64,000 nucleotides of DNA. Source: Macquaria australasica. Its lineage: Eukaryota; Chordata; Actinopteri; Centrarchiformes; Percichthyidae. A program made the position numbers and the translations under genes. The stretch spans positions 61,947-125,946 of the forward strand of contig SEMN01001013.1 in assembly GCA_005408345.1 (NCBI GenBank), in the 5' to 3' direction. Positions 13,476 to 25,769 of this stretch are shown piece by piece. The notes under the pieces are model-generated. The model had not been told where the DNA came from. It saw nothing but the letters and a program-made list of their open reading frames with translations, and made no database searches. Numbering within the stretch: position 1 is the first letter of the stretch; each line of letters begins with the position of its first letter.

Positions 13476-13820
13476 AAACCCCTGTTGCCCCATCCCCTGT
13501 GGCCATTACACAGTTGGATCTTACCACACTTCAGTAAAACTTGAAGAGAGGCAGTGCAGTGTATGATACTGATTTTTTGTTTTATTGTAAATATACATTA
13601 GAGTGAAGACAACAGGTGTACCTGCTGACTATATCACAGTCAACACAGTTGAATGCTCCAAAAGAGCAAGTAAATGGACCTCTGAGTTGAAATTATTTTA
13701 TGTGTAATCACAGTGCTGACAGTGGTACTTTCAGTCACCAGAGGGTGGAAACTAATTTAATTGAAAATTAATTTGCTCCATTATGCACAATGTGAACTGG
13801 TCCTGCTTGATTGATTATTT

Positions 13821-14400
13821 CCTAATCATGAGGCTCTGTTCTAAAGAGAAGCCCTGTGTCAAAATCTCCTTTTGAGACTTTCATTATTTTAGTTTTGTGC
13901 TTATGTTGCATATTCCTGTCTAACCAAATTACCACATGGCAATCCTGAGGCCAGATGTTATTGCACATTGTACAGAGGGTGAGAGGAATGGGAGAGTTAA
14001 TGGGGGCCCACCAGAACATTTTTACCCTGGGGCCACCTAGCAGGTTTATCTGGCAATGTTCATTACTCGAAAGCAGATGCACAGATATGTTAAAAATGAG
14101 TCATCCTTAAGAAGGGTCGATCAGTGCTGTAATGTATGGGCATGTATGTGCATGTGCTGCATTTTTACCTAATCTTGAAGCTCTGTGATGTAGAGGGGTG
14201 CTGTGTCAAAATCTAATTTTAAAACCTTTGAAATGGTTGGTTTCTGGGCCTCTAGGCAAAAATATAATGAAGCTGCCATTTGTAGTCTGCAGTCCACGCT
14301 GTACCTGATGGGTACTTAAACACAACCTGCTGAATAGGAAGAAGTGCAGGGGTGCAAAAACAATTTTGCCCTGGGGCCCTCAAGGGGATTAATCTGGTCT
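13821..14400. repeat. Diverged tandem duplication, about 345-bp period
   Basis: CCTAATCATGAGGCTCTG at 13821 recurs as CCTAATCTTGAAGCTCTG at 14168, then GTGTCAAAATCT in both. ACCCTGGGGCC at 14024 recurs as GCCCTGGGGCC near 14368. The offsets of 347 and 344 show one old duplication with small indels. Confidence 0.6.
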
Positions 14401-15590
14401 TAATATAACGACATTTGTAAGTTTTTGTGGTGGTCTACATTACATTAGATACAGGATTTTTTTTTCCTATTAACGCATGAAAATAACATTCTTGTTTTGT
14501 TTTTTGTTTTTTTGTAAAATCCCACAAAAACCAACTCTCCACCTCAGAGACACTGAGTCAGTCAGAGTCAATCAGGGGGTGCTGATAGAAACTCAGTCTT
14601 GACATCATACTGAATGCTGGGTAACATTCATAGCTTTTGCTTTAATTTGAATGGCCGGGATAATTTGTATGTAATATATGTGAAAGCAGCCACAGCAACT
14701 ACACAGGCAACAACACTGAACTAATGCATAAGAACTACATGGAGAGGAAGAGGGAGTGAGGCGGCTAACAAGGTTATTCAGTGGAACACTTGTGCTTATA
14801 CTGAACCTCTAAAACTCCTCAATGTATTGGAGCGCGATAGAAAGGCTCCGACGTTCACATAATAAGGATCTAATAAAGGTAAAAAAAAAAGTAATCCCCT
14901 TTCCCACCACAAATATTTATGTAGACTACTACACATATGCCTATATAGACTATCCTAGTAAAAAAAAAGGGGATAACATTGTACAGGCCTAAATTGAAAC
15001 TTTAAAAAATTCATTAGTTGATGGTTTTTATAATGCCTGGCTAATCCTGTGCCCATGCTCTGCCTGTGGTTTTAAGTCTATCAAGCTCGCTTTCTATGGA
15101 AATATTAAGATTTGCAATAAAGGGAAAACCCAAGGGTTTTGAAAAGATGTGGGTGGGATTCATTCAAAGACTTCCTGGAAAATAATCCCAAAAGGATTTT
15201 TTTTTTTTTTGCAAATTGCAATATGGTTACAAGAAAGAAACAGAATACTTTTCGTATATTTTGTTGTTTTAGGATTTTATATAACTATAACTTGGTGCTT
15301 GTGTTTTATGTGACTCATGCAGTACAAAAACAGAATACACTGACAAAAAAGTAGTTTGGGTTTCGGGAATGCCGTCGTGTGTGTGGGCCCAATGCAGTGG
15401 CTGGGCAGATTTTTACACTTTCTTTTCGTAGAGAACTTTGGTAAAGTCCCATGCTTAAATTGAACAATCTGATCAGTAGCCTAAACCTATACTTGATAAT
15501 AATTGATTATTAAGATAGACTACTTGTTTCCTTGGAATGCCTCCCCTTTCTCCACCTCCGTCATCAACAAGTGTCTCGCGCACAGTTGGA
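14401..15590. other. Intergenic, upstream of sox19
   Basis: AT-rich DNA with several homopolymer runs. No gene is seen. Confidence 0.5.
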
Positions 15591-16077
15591 GCCTTTTCAG
15601 TTGCAAATATTCGTGCACGGATTGAAGCTTTTCGCTCTCCCATTGGTCTACACCCGGCTGACTGCACGAGAATAGGGGAACTTTTGGAGTGAACAGGCAG
15701 TTGAGTTCAGTGTGTGAGCTGGCCGTCTGACAACAAGTGGTTTTCCGCTGATAATTATTTCACAGCACTGAGGAGAGAAAACTGCTGAATTTTTAATATC
15801 TTCAGTAGAGGCTATTTCAGAATCAAAATAATGACTGCCACAATTAGTCTTATAATTTAAGAAACTGATCGTCTGTTGTGGTCTGTTTTGTCTCCCGGGT
15901 GCGTCGTGAGCAATTAGTTAATTTGGATCACCCGGCGCTCCCAGTTAAACTTGTAGGCCTAGGGAAACCTGGTCACAAATCGCCAGGTGGACGCGACAAA
16001 GGGCTGCTGTGTAGGCTACTTCAACGTTTCAACTATTTCGTATCCCCTTTTAACTTTACTTTTTTACTCTGTCCAAC
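15591..16077 (+). promoter_or_regulatory. sox19: Probable sox19 promoter and 5' UTR
   Basis: CpG-bearing sequence just before the sox19 ATG. An inverted CCAAT box (CCATTGG) lies at 15640-15646, and a near-octamer TTGCAAAT sits at about 15601. No TATA box was seen. An upstream ATG at 15878 opens a 70-codon frame that overlaps the sox19 start out of frame. The transcription start cannot be placed from sequence alone. Confidence 0.5.
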
Positions 16078-19000
16078 ATGTACAGCATGATGGAACACGA
16101 GCTGAAGCCGACTGGCCAGCCCCCCTCTCATCAGACCTCCCAGGGAATGTCACCGGTCACCGGCAACATGACCGGGAATATGGGCAGCAATGGTAACTCT
16201 CACCCGAGCTCCAAAACGGCATGTGCACCTGGAGGAGACCCCATGGATAAAGTCAAGCGGCCCATGAACGCTTTTATGGTCTGGTCCAGGGGACAGAGGC
16301 GCAAGATGGCTCAAGAAAACCCCAAAATGCACAACTCTGAGATCAGTAAGCGGCTGGGAGCTGAGTGGAAACTCCTGACCGACGCCGAGAAGCGGCCGTT
16401 CATTGACGAGGCCAAGCGGCTCCGGGCAGTCCACATGAAGGAGTACCCCGACTACAAATATAAGCCACGCCGCAAGACAAAGCCCCTGCTTAAAAAGGAG
16501 ACTCAAGTGGGCAAGTACCCGCTGTCAGCAGGGAACCTGCTGGCGGCTGCGGCGCAAGGCCAAGGTGGTAGTCCGAGGATGGAGAGCTACGGCTGGGGTC
16601 CCACCGGGGGGTACGCTGGCATGCAGGGCGAGGCGCTCGGCTACACACAGCAGCTACACCGGTATGACCTGTCGGCTCTCCAGTACCCACCTGCAATGAC
16701 GGCAGCACAGACGTACATGAACGGAGCCAACTCATACAGGTGAGCTGTGTCTGTGTTTGGGAACCACAGTAAGGTAGTCTAAGTTTTAAGAATAGGTATG
16801 TCATAGTGTATCCCTCCCTGGTAATGACATCCAGTTAAATTTGCATAATAAGTCCCAGGACTTGTAAAAGAGTTTGGACCCTTTTTTTGTCATGCCACTT
16901 GATGGAGAAACGGAAGTGAAAAAAGTGTGGCCTCCTACAACAGCCTAATTTACAATACATTTGATAAATAATGATAAAATCTACTTGAAAATTTTGCGAC
17001 CCTTTGTGTCTATCAAGTAAACCCCTCCAAAACTGTGCTCCTAGAACTATTAACTTAGAGTCACTTGTGGTTTTCATGTTTATCTTTTAATCATTTCATA
17101 GACTAGGCCATCTTTTTTTCTTGCTTCCAAAAGAAAAATCATTGATAATATCACAAGTAGGCTACATACTTAGTATATTGAGATAAGGCCCCCCTACCCC
17201 ACAGAAAGTCAAAGTCAAACAAGGTCTCAACATGCTCTGTAGGCTGGATCCACTCCTCCTGCATCAGACACAATCTGGCACTATTTTTTTAAATCAAATT
17301 TTTATCAAAATGTACCATATCTCAAGGTACTGAACAAAAGGCAACAGTTTATCATGTGACCTGATGATGCAGCTTTCCAAAAAAATGGATAAATAGTGTG
17401 AGCACTTTTTTTAAATGACTATCAGTGGAGGAGAGAGTGTTGCACCTTCACAGAAGTACATCTTGAAATAAGTGGGAGAGCATGTGCAGAGGTCAAATAT
17501 GTATACCAATGAACCAGTTAATTCAGATCAAGGTATTTAAATGCATTTCTTTTTTGTCAATTTAGATTGAGCTTGTATTCTCATGTAAAAACAGTTCTCC
17601 CTTCACTACTTTCCTTCTGCAGATCTAACTTGTTAAAACCACTTTGAAATGCAGAACAATGCCATAACTACACTTACCTCTTTCATACATATTCACATAA
17701 CTGTTTTTCAGTTTTTATTATAAGTTTGTGACTTGATGGTCTAAAATACACCTCAAACTACTCAAATTCCTAATCTAGAGTGCACCTGATTTGTAAGGGA
17801 GCACTTACAAATTATACTTTAATTGGGTAGAAATGTTAAAGTACATTCAGTCCCATTGAGTCAATGAGGAACCATGCATACAATGAAACAACAGGCTTCA
17901 GTCTGTTGCCTACTTGTTATGCATGTGGTGCTCTACTCTGGGCTGGGTCCTGCCAGGAATGTTGATCAGTATGGCTTGACGGCAGGCAGGACTGCTCTGT
18001 GTGTGGTCCACTATCCACAATCCCCTATTCCTGCTCAACCATTGTCCCCAGTTACATTTCTGGGTCTTTGCCTCCTGCCATAGGTCTCATGTCCCCCAAA
18101 CTACAAAGACTGAACACTTTGATAAATGTTGTGTGAGGATGGATGATGTTGAAATTTATTCCAGTATCTTGATAATTTGGTCCTTTTGACTGATGACTCA
18201 ACTGCAGTGTTAAAATGCAAGAACAACATATCTAAAATGTTTTTCACCAGCAGGTGAATCATTTAAAGCTTCCCTGAAAGAGTTTTTTAATGCATGCTAT
18301 CAGTTACTCGCATAGATGTCAAAAGCTTTGAGTCATGTTGGAAGCCAAACTCGTTGATGCCCGCCCATCCTTTTCCACTGAATCACAGTAATTGGGGTCT
18401 AAGACAATATTTTAAAACAGATTGGCCAGGACCACTTGTCAACTGAAATCTTTATTGATAGTGATTTTGAGGTCATATTGCAAAAAATGCAACTGATCTT
18501 AATAGTCAATATTACATTCAAATAGATTTAAAACAAAAAAATTCTGTTCTAATTATAATATAAATCTAGACCTGATTAGCTTTATTGTATTGCCCATTGT
18601 GTATTTTGCAGAGACAATTCGAAATGAGTGGGATGTTGTCTGCTGACAGGTGTCTCTACAGTGACACATCAATGCACATCTCCATGACTTCTAGGTGCGC
18701 TGCACTCTCTCCTCAGTCATTTGGGAATTAAGTCCTACTCTCCCATTGTGTCTCCTGTGACCCTAATGCTATGTTTGCTACATGAAAGATTTAGAAAATT
18801 AGAAGGCAGAACAAAAAAAATCCATTTGTTTCCATTTTCCAATCATGGAGTTGTGTGGACTCAGCATTACACTCAGTGAGGATGTACCTGGCATGCTCTA
18901 AGGCTCTGTTACTCCAAGCATGATTCCAGTACAATCAGCCATCCATCCATTTAAAAAAGAAAATAATTTTTTTTATTTTTTATCCTGGATGGAATTGTAG

Positions 19001-21780
19001 TGGTAGTAGAAAAGCTCAAATATCCTGTTCCCCAGAACAAGACCCCCCATATTGGATTGTTTGTTAATCTATGATGACAGGTTGATTAAAATAATCAATT
19101 TGTTGAACCTGAAGGTTAAATGTTCATTTCAAATGAGAAATGTCTTCTCCCAATTAGACCCAGGTTTATTAAAATGTTTTGAGTTCGCAAATGAAACCTG
19201 ATGATGTAGTGCAGGTATGGGCAACTTTGATGATAGAGAGGGCCACAAAAATTTTATCCTCACTACCAGAGGGCCAGAAAGTGACGTACACTTCCTCCAG
19301 TAACATGCTCTCAATTTGCAAATTATTATAGCTACTAATTTAATGAAAAGAACAAAATATATACTGTTAATCAAAGTTTATTAGACTCCTGTGTAGTCGT
19401 GGCTCTGGTAAAAAGGCTCTGCTGTCGGTGTATTTTTCCTTTGAGGTCAGCGATGACAGCTCCGGTGTACATGTCATATTTGTCTTTGTGCGTGATGTTG
19501 TAGTGGCGACTCAAGTTGAAATCCTTCATGGCTGATTTTGTTTCCAGGCACACTAAACACATAGGTTTGCCTTTCGTAAAAAGATAATGTTTCCCATCTT
19601 GCCTGGAAGACACGGTTCTCTTGGTCCAGTTTTCTTTTTTGGCCACTCATGTCTCTCTTCATTACTTGTCGTTGCGCAAAAGGCCTGGCGAGACCAAGAC
19701 TAGCATGTGCAAGCAGTTGCTTAGCTACAGGCCTCTTGCGTTTGGAGGGAGCGCCCTCTATCAGTGGACAATATAATTACAATTGGGATCCAATTCAAAT
19801 GTCCCGCTTGCTTCTAACGCCTGTAAAACCAACTTGGAAATTGACTCGCGGGCCACACTGAGTGAGGATGTTGGCCGCATGCGGCCTGGGGGCTGCCAGT
19901 TGCCCATGTCTGATGTAGTGTGAAAAGACCAATGATGTGACGGTGATTGAGAGTAAATTTAGCAAAAGACATGTTGTGTTTTTGTGGTCAGAGTGGTGAA
20001 AAGTGGAGGTGTTTGACTGAGCCTGCAGAGTTTGTAGGTGGCATTGTAAACTAGGCTAGCATTCATCTGTAGAGCAAACATGCAGCAGTGACTCTCCCTG
20101 ATCCTGGCTCTCAACATGCATGTGCTTATTATTCTTATTCTTATTCTTATTATTATTATGCCATGGTTTCAACACACTACAGGTATTCACCAACTCATTG
20201 CCTATTGTAAAAGTACAAGGAGCAGTTTGGTTAAAGAGTTGGCTAATTCCATTAGTGGAAGATGTATCCACCCCTTTTTACCTGAGTGAAAGTAGCAATA
20301 CCACAATGTAAGAATCCTCCATTACTAGTAAAAGTCCTGCATTCAAGATGTGATGTAAAATGTGCTTAAGTATCAAAATGAAGTAATTCTGAAGAAGACC
20401 CAAATGGTATTTTATGTCAATTTAATAGTGATCGCAGTTTTCAGTGTATTTACATTTTGGTAGAGGGATGGTCAACCCTGCAGTTGAATTTTATTACTTC
20501 TTCCATTAATATAATATGTGTAAGCAGCGTCTTAATGATGTATCAAAATTGACCTCAACTCCTGAAAAACAAAAGTTCAATGAGATTTTTGATGTGTTTT
20601 AATATGAACATAATTTTACTTGAATGAATAGCTGGTGTGCACTAAGCAAGTATTTAACCTGCAGAGCCATTCAAGATAACTATCCTGGTTCCGACCTCTA
20701 CAGTTTTTATGCCACAAACAATCATGTGTGACACTCAAATACACCCCCCCACCCTAATGCTGGTCATTCACTTCATACTTGGGTATGAATTGAATGACCT
20801 TCAGTCTGTCCATTAGTTTTAGTGCTGCTGACAACAGTGGTTGTCTTCAGAATCTAAATATTTGGTGTACATCTTCAAGTTTTTCAAATCTGATAAGAGG
20901 ACATTCAGAACATCAGGTGTTAAAAGTTGGAAATAAATTTGAAATTAGTTTTGAGTTGTTACACAGCAAACGTGTCAGATTTTCAGACTCTATGCCTGTA
21001 GGACTGTACAGCTGAAGACATTGCTGGAGAAATTGTGTAGTTGACTTTCTCTATCGCATTGGCATCAGATCCATCGCACATGACACATCTCTTCCTCATC
21101 ACTACATTTACATGACTTAAAGTAAGCAGTTTGTTATTGGCTTTTTTCATCAACTATTTCGGTAACTATTAACTATCAATAATAATTAAAAAGCCATGTG
21201 AATGAGAGAGATGCGCACGTGCATGATAAAGTGCAGGACAGGGGCTCCATATTGCATGACTTAAGTGCAACAGGATGAAGGGGAAAAATCATTACTGCAG
21301 CAGTGCATCCTTGTATCGAATAAATCCAAAGTCAACTTTAAAAATATAGGAGAGAAGTCTACAACTAAATGTAAATGTGGGTTTTAGAGTAACACCCACA
21401 TCTATATGTATGGTCAGATTTTGTGCCTTTAGAATGATTTCTCCCATTAACTGGATGTATTTATTTATATTTTAAACCCTCATATGGTGTCTAACTTGAT
21501 CATCTTCTCCACCCACAGCCCCATGTCATACAGCAGCAGTCCCCAGCAGCCAAGCCCTGTCACCATGTCCATGGTGAAGGCAGAACCAGTATCCCACTCG
21601 CCTCCGACAGGGACACCAAACCACCACCGGGGGCCTTTGCAAGGTGACCTCAGGGACATGATTAGCATGTACATTCCTGGACCAGGAGGGGATGCAGGTG
21701 ACCCCACGACAGCACAGAGGGGCTACACCAGTGTCCAGCAGCACTACCTCACCGGAACCGTCCCACTCACACACATCTAG
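16078..21780 (+). CDS. sox19: Sox19, SoxB-type HMG-box transcription factor
   Basis: Two coding exons, 16078-16739 and 21519-21780 (TAG), joined AG + C to make Ser, give 307 residues. The HMG box spans about residues 59-137 (VKRPMNAFMVWSRGQRRKMA through YKYKPRRKTK), with the SoxB signature RPMNAFMVW. After it comes a K-rich tail, an alanine run (NLLAAAAQG), and a C-terminal part rich in Ser, Pro and Tyr containing SPMSYSSSP and MVKAEP (a possible sumoylation site). The opening MYSMMEHELK is typical of the Sox19/Sox3 group. Position near eif4a1 and mpdu1 mirrors human SOX15, and a single intron after the HMG region separates Sox19/SOX15 from the intronless SoxB1 genes. It binds ACAAT-like DNA and acts in early embryo and neural fate. 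Whether this is the a or b paralogue is not decided. Confidence 0.95.
19212..19912 (-). mobile_element. Complete 701-bp non-autonomous hAT (Charlie8-like) in the sox19 intron
   Basis: Left end CAGGTATGGGCAACT (19212) and right end AGTTGCCCATGTCTG (to 19912) are terminal inverted repeats. A perfect 8-bp target duplication ATGTAGTG flanks it (19204-19211, 19913-19920). The minus strand carries an N-terminal zinc-finger piece like that of the Charlie8/GTF2IRD2 transposase family: MSGQKRKLDQENRVFQ in one frame, then KPMCLVCLETKSAMKDFNLS in the next. A frameshift near 19590 breaks it, and no catalytic DDE domain remains. The intact ends suggest fairly recent, helper-driven movement. Confidence 0.85.
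20250..20400. repeat. Fragment of a common fish MITE
   Basis: Contains the AGTGAAAGTAGCAATACCAC and AGTAAAAGTCCTGCATTCAA type text shared with a widespread fish inverted-repeat element. It belongs to the same family as the copy at 29279-29600. No ends were found. Confidence 0.45.
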
Positions 21781-22720
21781 GACTGAAGTGGGAATTATGT
21801 GGGTGGGGGGTGAACTGAGTGGGACCAGAAATGCTCACCATGCACAGCTGGCTGGACAGGAGATGGAGTCAAGTGTGGGGGACTTTAGAGACACAAGATG
21901 TTAAGTAAAAAAACACTCCCCCCCCCCCCCCGTATTCAATGGTGTCCTAGTTCCAGATGTGCCTGCAATTACAGACATACAAGTGACGACTACATTTTTA
22001 TATCATTGAAAAGCTTTTTTTCTACCTCTTTGGTGCAGATAAATGCCACACACCCACCACACATACAGAGCTGAGACACCTCCCTGACCACCACCCTCTA
22101 ACAAACGTGTCTCCATGAAGGACAACAGTGAAGACAGGGCCAATGTCTGTTTATTGTGTACATATTAGGAAATGTTATTGTCTTTTTATATCTTTTAGAA
22201 CTTATCCATAACAAGTCAAAGGACTCCTTAATATACCACCTTAAACACTTGTGACACTGGCACTCATGACAGTTCCACCATACCCAGTCAGTGCCAGGGG
22301 ACTGGTCCAGTTAGTGGATTTAGTCTTCCACTGTTAGACCATAGAGCCTGTCCCTGCCGTCTACAAGAGCACAGAGACAAAAGACCTGGCAACCTGGTCC
22401 ATGGATCACAATCTCTCAGCTGGTGACAGACAAATCACCAGAGCTGAAGTGCTCTGGTTGTTGGTTATTTGTTGTTGCTGTCCTGATGTGTGAACGGAGC
22501 TGGAGAACAGCTGGGTGCCGGTGGGGAAAATGGAAAGGAAATGCACAACTTGACTGATGGAGCTGTTTTTAAAATGAACTCTCTGTGCCTTGGCTTTGGT
22601 TTAGTATTTGTATTTTTATATTTTAATTTTAACTGATGAAATTCTGTTGGATGACATGGAAAATACCTGTTGGACAATCGGCACTGCATCCACAGGAAAT
22701 AAACAGAATACACTGGCTTC
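21781..22720 (+). other. sox19: sox19 3' UTR with poly(A) signal
   Basis: Non-coding DNA after the stop, with a C15-type run near 21916-21931. AATAAA at 22698-22703 is followed by a GT-rich stretch near 22727, which makes it the best cleavage candidate. Further AT-rich signals near 23250 and 23490 could be used for longer forms. Confidence 0.6.
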
Positions 22721-25235
22721 TATGATATGTGGTGTTGGAATGTAGAACAAGCCTGGTTCTACATTCAGTCGCACCACATCACTGGATTTACAGTTTTGAG
22801 TCTGAGAAGTGATGCGACACTGTTTTTGCTGCCTGAGTTTTATTTGCTACAATTAGTTTTAGATTTGACCTTTTTAGATGTAAATGTTCAAATGCGTTGT
22901 TCTGGCAGCATCCTGATTTGCTCTGTGTATTCATTGTCACTTTGCTTTAGGCAAGAGTTATGTTGTTTTTAGGCTCTTAATTAAGTGAATGAATTTAAAA
23001 TGAAATGCTACATTTCAGTTGAGTTGTTTCATTCAAACAGCAGATAAAGACTTGCAAATTATGTCTTCCAAGTAAACTGGACTGACAAAAGGCCTTCCAG
23101 GCATGTTTTTAGTGATCTGTGAAATGTTTGTGTTTTTACCACCAAGAGAATGTATCAAAGTAACCTTCAGATTAAATCACCAGCAAACCTTCTGTCTCTA
23201 AACTAAACTTTTTCAGATAACTTTACCTGTGGGTAATTATATCATACTATAAAATAATAAAACATTGTTTTTAATCCTGTTTCTCTCAAACTGACTGTAC
23301 TGTCATTTTTCTATTTTCCTGTTTAACCTGTTGTCTGGTTTCAAGTGCTACTATGGACCTAAAGGGAACCTTTATTTTCAACCTACACAAACTGAATATT
23401 GAATGTGGTAGTAATGGACTGCTTCAAAGTTAAGAACTGTCTGAATAATCCAACTAAACAGGCACTGGGAACTGATGCCTGAATTACCTTTGAAATAAAG
23501 AGCAGTTAAAGTAATGCATGAATGTTTACATTGCTACCCAAGTATTTGAAAACTTAACTTTTATACTGACTTGTATCTCTATTTTTAGAATGAATTATGT
23601 ATGTAAATGCTGTATGTAGCATTCATGTAAATGTATACATTTTTAGGCTCTTATACCAAGAGTCTTGATTCTTTTTTGATTAAATAATATTTGTTATGGC
23701 ATTCATAACAATATTAAAGTACAAATCCTTTTTTCATTAATGCTGTCACATTAAATGTTTGATTTTAGTTCAAAAGGATTATGTATGATGGAAATCAGAG
23801 AAGGAGTTAGCTATTTCTCACTGACAAAAGTGTATACTTTTGGTACACTTGTACAATTTCAATATGATACAACAGCTCTGACAAAACTCCAACTTTTCCA
23901 CAGCTTATAATATTCATTTGACAAAATAAATTCCAAACTCAGGGTCCACTAACTAGCTGTTCAACCATATGACATGGTTTTCATCAGCTGACGGAGTGTA
24001 ATCTAAATGTTTGGGTTTTGTTTACAGAGAGGTGTTCATTCACCTGTATTTGTCTTGTATTTTGTCTGTTGGTGTTGTACTGGACATAATGTATGCATTA
24101 TATTGAGAGGTGTTTCCAGTCAATTTACATACATGAGGGGGCAGAATATTAGGAACAACTCTCAATATACATGTAATGCAGTCCAGTAAAACACCACTAC
24201 TAACCATGACCCAAATAATGAAAATAGCTGAATTAATTTCTCTGGCAGTGTCAACCAAAACTGAAAATTCTAACCTTTGTAATGGTAGAATTTATGACTG
24301 AGCTGTTCTATTGGATTGCATTATACTTTACAGGCATAGCTAATAAAGTGGCCACTGAGTGCAAGTAGTGCTTAGCAGATGTTGGTTAGTAATATACTGC
24401 TTTAGAGGAACATACCAGTGGTTTTGTAAGTTTTATGCCTTTAAAAACATTTAGGCCTAGATTTTTTAATGTATTTTACCTACCTTCTAGACGATAATTT
24501 CATTCATTTCCATATGATACGAAAATCAATTACCAAACTTTTAACACCTGCTACCAATGTTTAAATCATCACAGTGAACATCAAATCTGCAATAGTTTTT
24601 GTATTTAGTATAGTACTTTAGGCTTCCATATTTATATATTTTCCATATACAGACCTACCATATTATAGTCTAATTGTGATCATATTACATGAAATATGTA
24701 TTTTCTGATCTCATTGCTTGTTATATTATTATTATAACTATTATATAATTATTATTATTAAATATTTCCTTTCTCGGAAGACCCAATTGAATCACCAGCC
24801 ATTTCTTCTCCTCCTCAGGTGAATTGGAAAATGTGGTTATTTGCGTCTCATCAGATGAGTTTTGGTGTCTCTCAGCTGTTGCTTCAAACATGACCTCATC
24901 CATCCAAATCATTATAGAAAATAAGAATGGCATACCAGCAATCAAAATCGACCTTTTTTCACTTTCACAGCGTCTTCACAGGCGGAGCCGTCAGCTCTGT
25001 CTGAGGCCGCTCAGAATAAAACTGCGGACAAAAGTGAACATTAGCAGGAGAATATGAGTGTCTTGCCAGGGTGGGAAGATGTGATGGGTGAGGGTGAATG
25101 GGGGGCGGTAGGACTCAGTCTATAGTGCCTAGAATGATTTAAAGCTCGATTATTTACTTTCTTATCTTTACCCTCTTTAAAAATTCACTTTCCCCGTTCC
25201 CCTCCTCCTCCTTTTCACTCCCATCCTTCCTCCCC
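22721..25235. other. Intergenic, with an eroded dispersed repeat
   Basis: AT-rich and gene-poor. At about 24090-24366 lies text ending CTAATAAAGTGGCCACTGAG, which matches a motif seen at the ends of dispersed repeats in fish; its boundaries are not clear. The segment 24820-25050 is more evenly composed and could be a conserved non-coding element, but that needs comparison. Confidence 0.4.
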
Positions 25236-25239
25236 CATG

Positions 25240-25520
25240 TCTCTCTACAGAGAAAGCGGGTGGATGGCCCGTTCGTAATTGGCCGTGTCGGAGGCTCATT
25301 GTCCGAGGCTTTTCAGGCCGCAGGTGCATATAGTAAAGCCGGAGTCTCCGCTCCTCCCCCGGGCGTCTTTGTTCCCTCTCCCCGCTATCCCCACTCCCCC
25401 GCCGGGCAGAAAATTAGGGCTGCTTTTTGGGGCTTCGTCCTCAGGCTTAACCCTTTCACCGACTGTCGCCTTTCTCATGGAAATGGGAGAGAATCCCGCA
25501 CTGGCTAATCGGTCACTGAG
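25240..25520. promoter_or_regulatory. CpG-rich patch between sox19 and mpdu1
   Basis: About 20 CpG pairs in about 280 bases, against very few in the flanks, with GC-rich text such as CTCCCCCGGGCGTC. No coding exon with splice framing could be built from it in either strand. It may be an unmethylated promoter or enhancer. No transcript can be assigned. Confidence 0.45.
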
Positions 25521-25699
25521 GGGAGGGGATGGGAGGGAGAAAATATGAGGGCACCAGAACAACAGGAGGAGAAGAACGGAGAACAGTTTCAGGGGGGTCA
25601 GTGAAAACCAATAGGCCTAGCTTCTCAAACTATATCTGAATGTGATTACATTTCAGAGGTGGTAATATTTTAGATAATGTAGTATTTATCTAATTATCT

Positions 25700-25766
25700 A
25701 GTATTTATCTAAAATTTCCCCGCTGTGGGACAATAAAGGCTTATCTTATCTTATCTTATCTTAATT
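25700..25766 (+). mobile_element. Non-LTR retrotransposon 3' tail, (TTATC)n
   Basis: CCCCGCTGTGGGACAATAAA followed by a TTATC pentamer run is the tail of a fish LINE. Only the tail was inserted or kept. The same tail, reversed, is at 30050-30110. Confidence 0.6.
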
Positions 25767-25769
25767 ATG

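Noticed and set aside
24721..25057. Overlapping ORFs of about 75 codons on both strands
   Set aside because: No recognised family or splice signals; conservation is possible but cannot be judged here.
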